Assembly (NCBI GenBank): GCA_902623685.1
Contig: CACNUQ010000007.1
Span: 1 to 53,431, forward strand
DNA: 53,431 nt
DNA from: an uncultured SAR86 cluster bacterium
Lineage (GTDB): Bacteria; Pseudomonadota; Gammaproteobacteria; Magnimaribacterales; D2472
Direction: 5' to 3'
This document shows, piece by piece, positions 53,315 through 53,431 of the stretch. Under the pieces are notes generated by a model. That model ran no database searches, was not told the origin of the DNA, and saw nothing but the letters and a program-made list of their open reading frames with translations. Each line of letters starts with the position of its first letter. Within the stretch, counting starts at the first letter, position 1. The translations under genes and the position numbers were made by a program.

Positions 53315-53431
53315 TTGAATAAAATTTTTAATCCACAGGATGCTGCCGAATGGTTAAATCATGGAAAAATATTAATACATCCAACAGAAGGAGTATGGGG
53401 AATTGGCTGTGATGCTTTTAATCAATCAGCA
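53315..53431 (+). CDS. tsaC: threonylcarbamoyl-AMP synthase, N-terminal fragment (cut by window end)
   Basis: The open frame runs to the window end from a TTG at 53315, 4 bases after purE. KILIHPTEGVWGIGCDAF matches the YrdC/Sua5 start ('Y-P-T-E-x-V-x-G-x-G-C-D'). It makes the threonylcarbamoyl adenylate for t6A37 of tRNA. Pseudomonas also has tsaC close to def at this locus. Confidence 0.8.
   Translation, partial: MNKIFNPQDAAEWLNHGKILIHPTEGVWGIGCDAFNQSA

Overview
The window is AT-rich DNA from the origin region of a bacterial chromosome. The order rsmG-parA-parB / mnmG / mnmE-yidC-yidD-rnpA-rpmH <> dnaA-dnaN-recF-gyrB, followed by plsC, a glycyl-tRNA synthetase, an LpxL-type acyltransferase, trkH-trkA, fmt-def, purE and tsaC, matches the origin neighbourhood I know from gammaproteobacteria such as Pseudomonas. 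The compact low-GC genome, short spacers, a TonB receptor, a TPR-sulfotransferase and a BCCT transporter suggest a streamlined marine gammaproteobacterium of the SAR86 kind. That placement is inference; no rRNA or search result is available.

Layout. 1-9.5 kb is metabolic and accessory: the end of a methyltransferase-like gene, an MDR oxidoreductase coupled to a class III aminotransferase, a frameshifted beta-lactamase-family serine hydrolase, homocysteine methyltransferase with a structured leader, a TPR-sulfotransferase and a BCCT transporter. 9.5-16.7 kb holds a TonB-dependent receptor, a PHB-depolymerase-like esterase, a cupin, a GFA protein, a string of small membrane proteins and a YugP-type protease. 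16.8-17.9 kb is a class V aminotransferase. 17.9-21.9 kb is an accessory island directly downstream of glmS. 21.9-31.8 kb is glmS-glmU and the complete F1Fo ATP synthase operon (atpIBEFHAGDC). 31.9-39.6 kb is parB-parA-rsmG, mnmG, mnmE, yidC, yidD, rnpA and rpmH, all leftward. 39.8-45.2 kb is dnaA-dnaN-recF-gyrB, rightward. 45.2-53.4 kb is plsC to tsaC.

The strongest unexplained signal is in the glmS-downstream island. Besides the real glmS 3' end there are five displaced short copies of it, all in the same orientation. Each spells (S/L/F)-V-T-V-E-stop, the universally conserved GlmS C-terminus, but with different synonymous codons and different stop codons (TAA, TAG, TGA). They divide the 4-kb island into six cassettes of one or two cargo genes: a small membrane protein plus an HNH nuclease with an SSB-like tail, an endonuclease/exonuclease/phosphatase-fold protein, a 120-aa orphan, a VanZ-like membrane protein, an NTF2-like secreted protein plus DUF805, and a 55-aa membrane protein. 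In two cassettes the first cargo start codon overlaps or abuts the glmS-tail stop. I read this as repeated site-specific integration into the last codons of glmS, each element restoring the GlmS C-terminus and pushing older tails outward. No integrase or Tn7 gene is present in the window.

Other points worth a look: an alpha2-type glycyl-tRNA synthetase where glyQ-glyS would be expected, a GyrB lacking the usual insert of gammaproteobacterial GyrB, an rnpA with no ATG/GTG/TTG start, a parS palindrome inside recF, two homopolymer frameshifts, and several short genes that fill gaps exactly.
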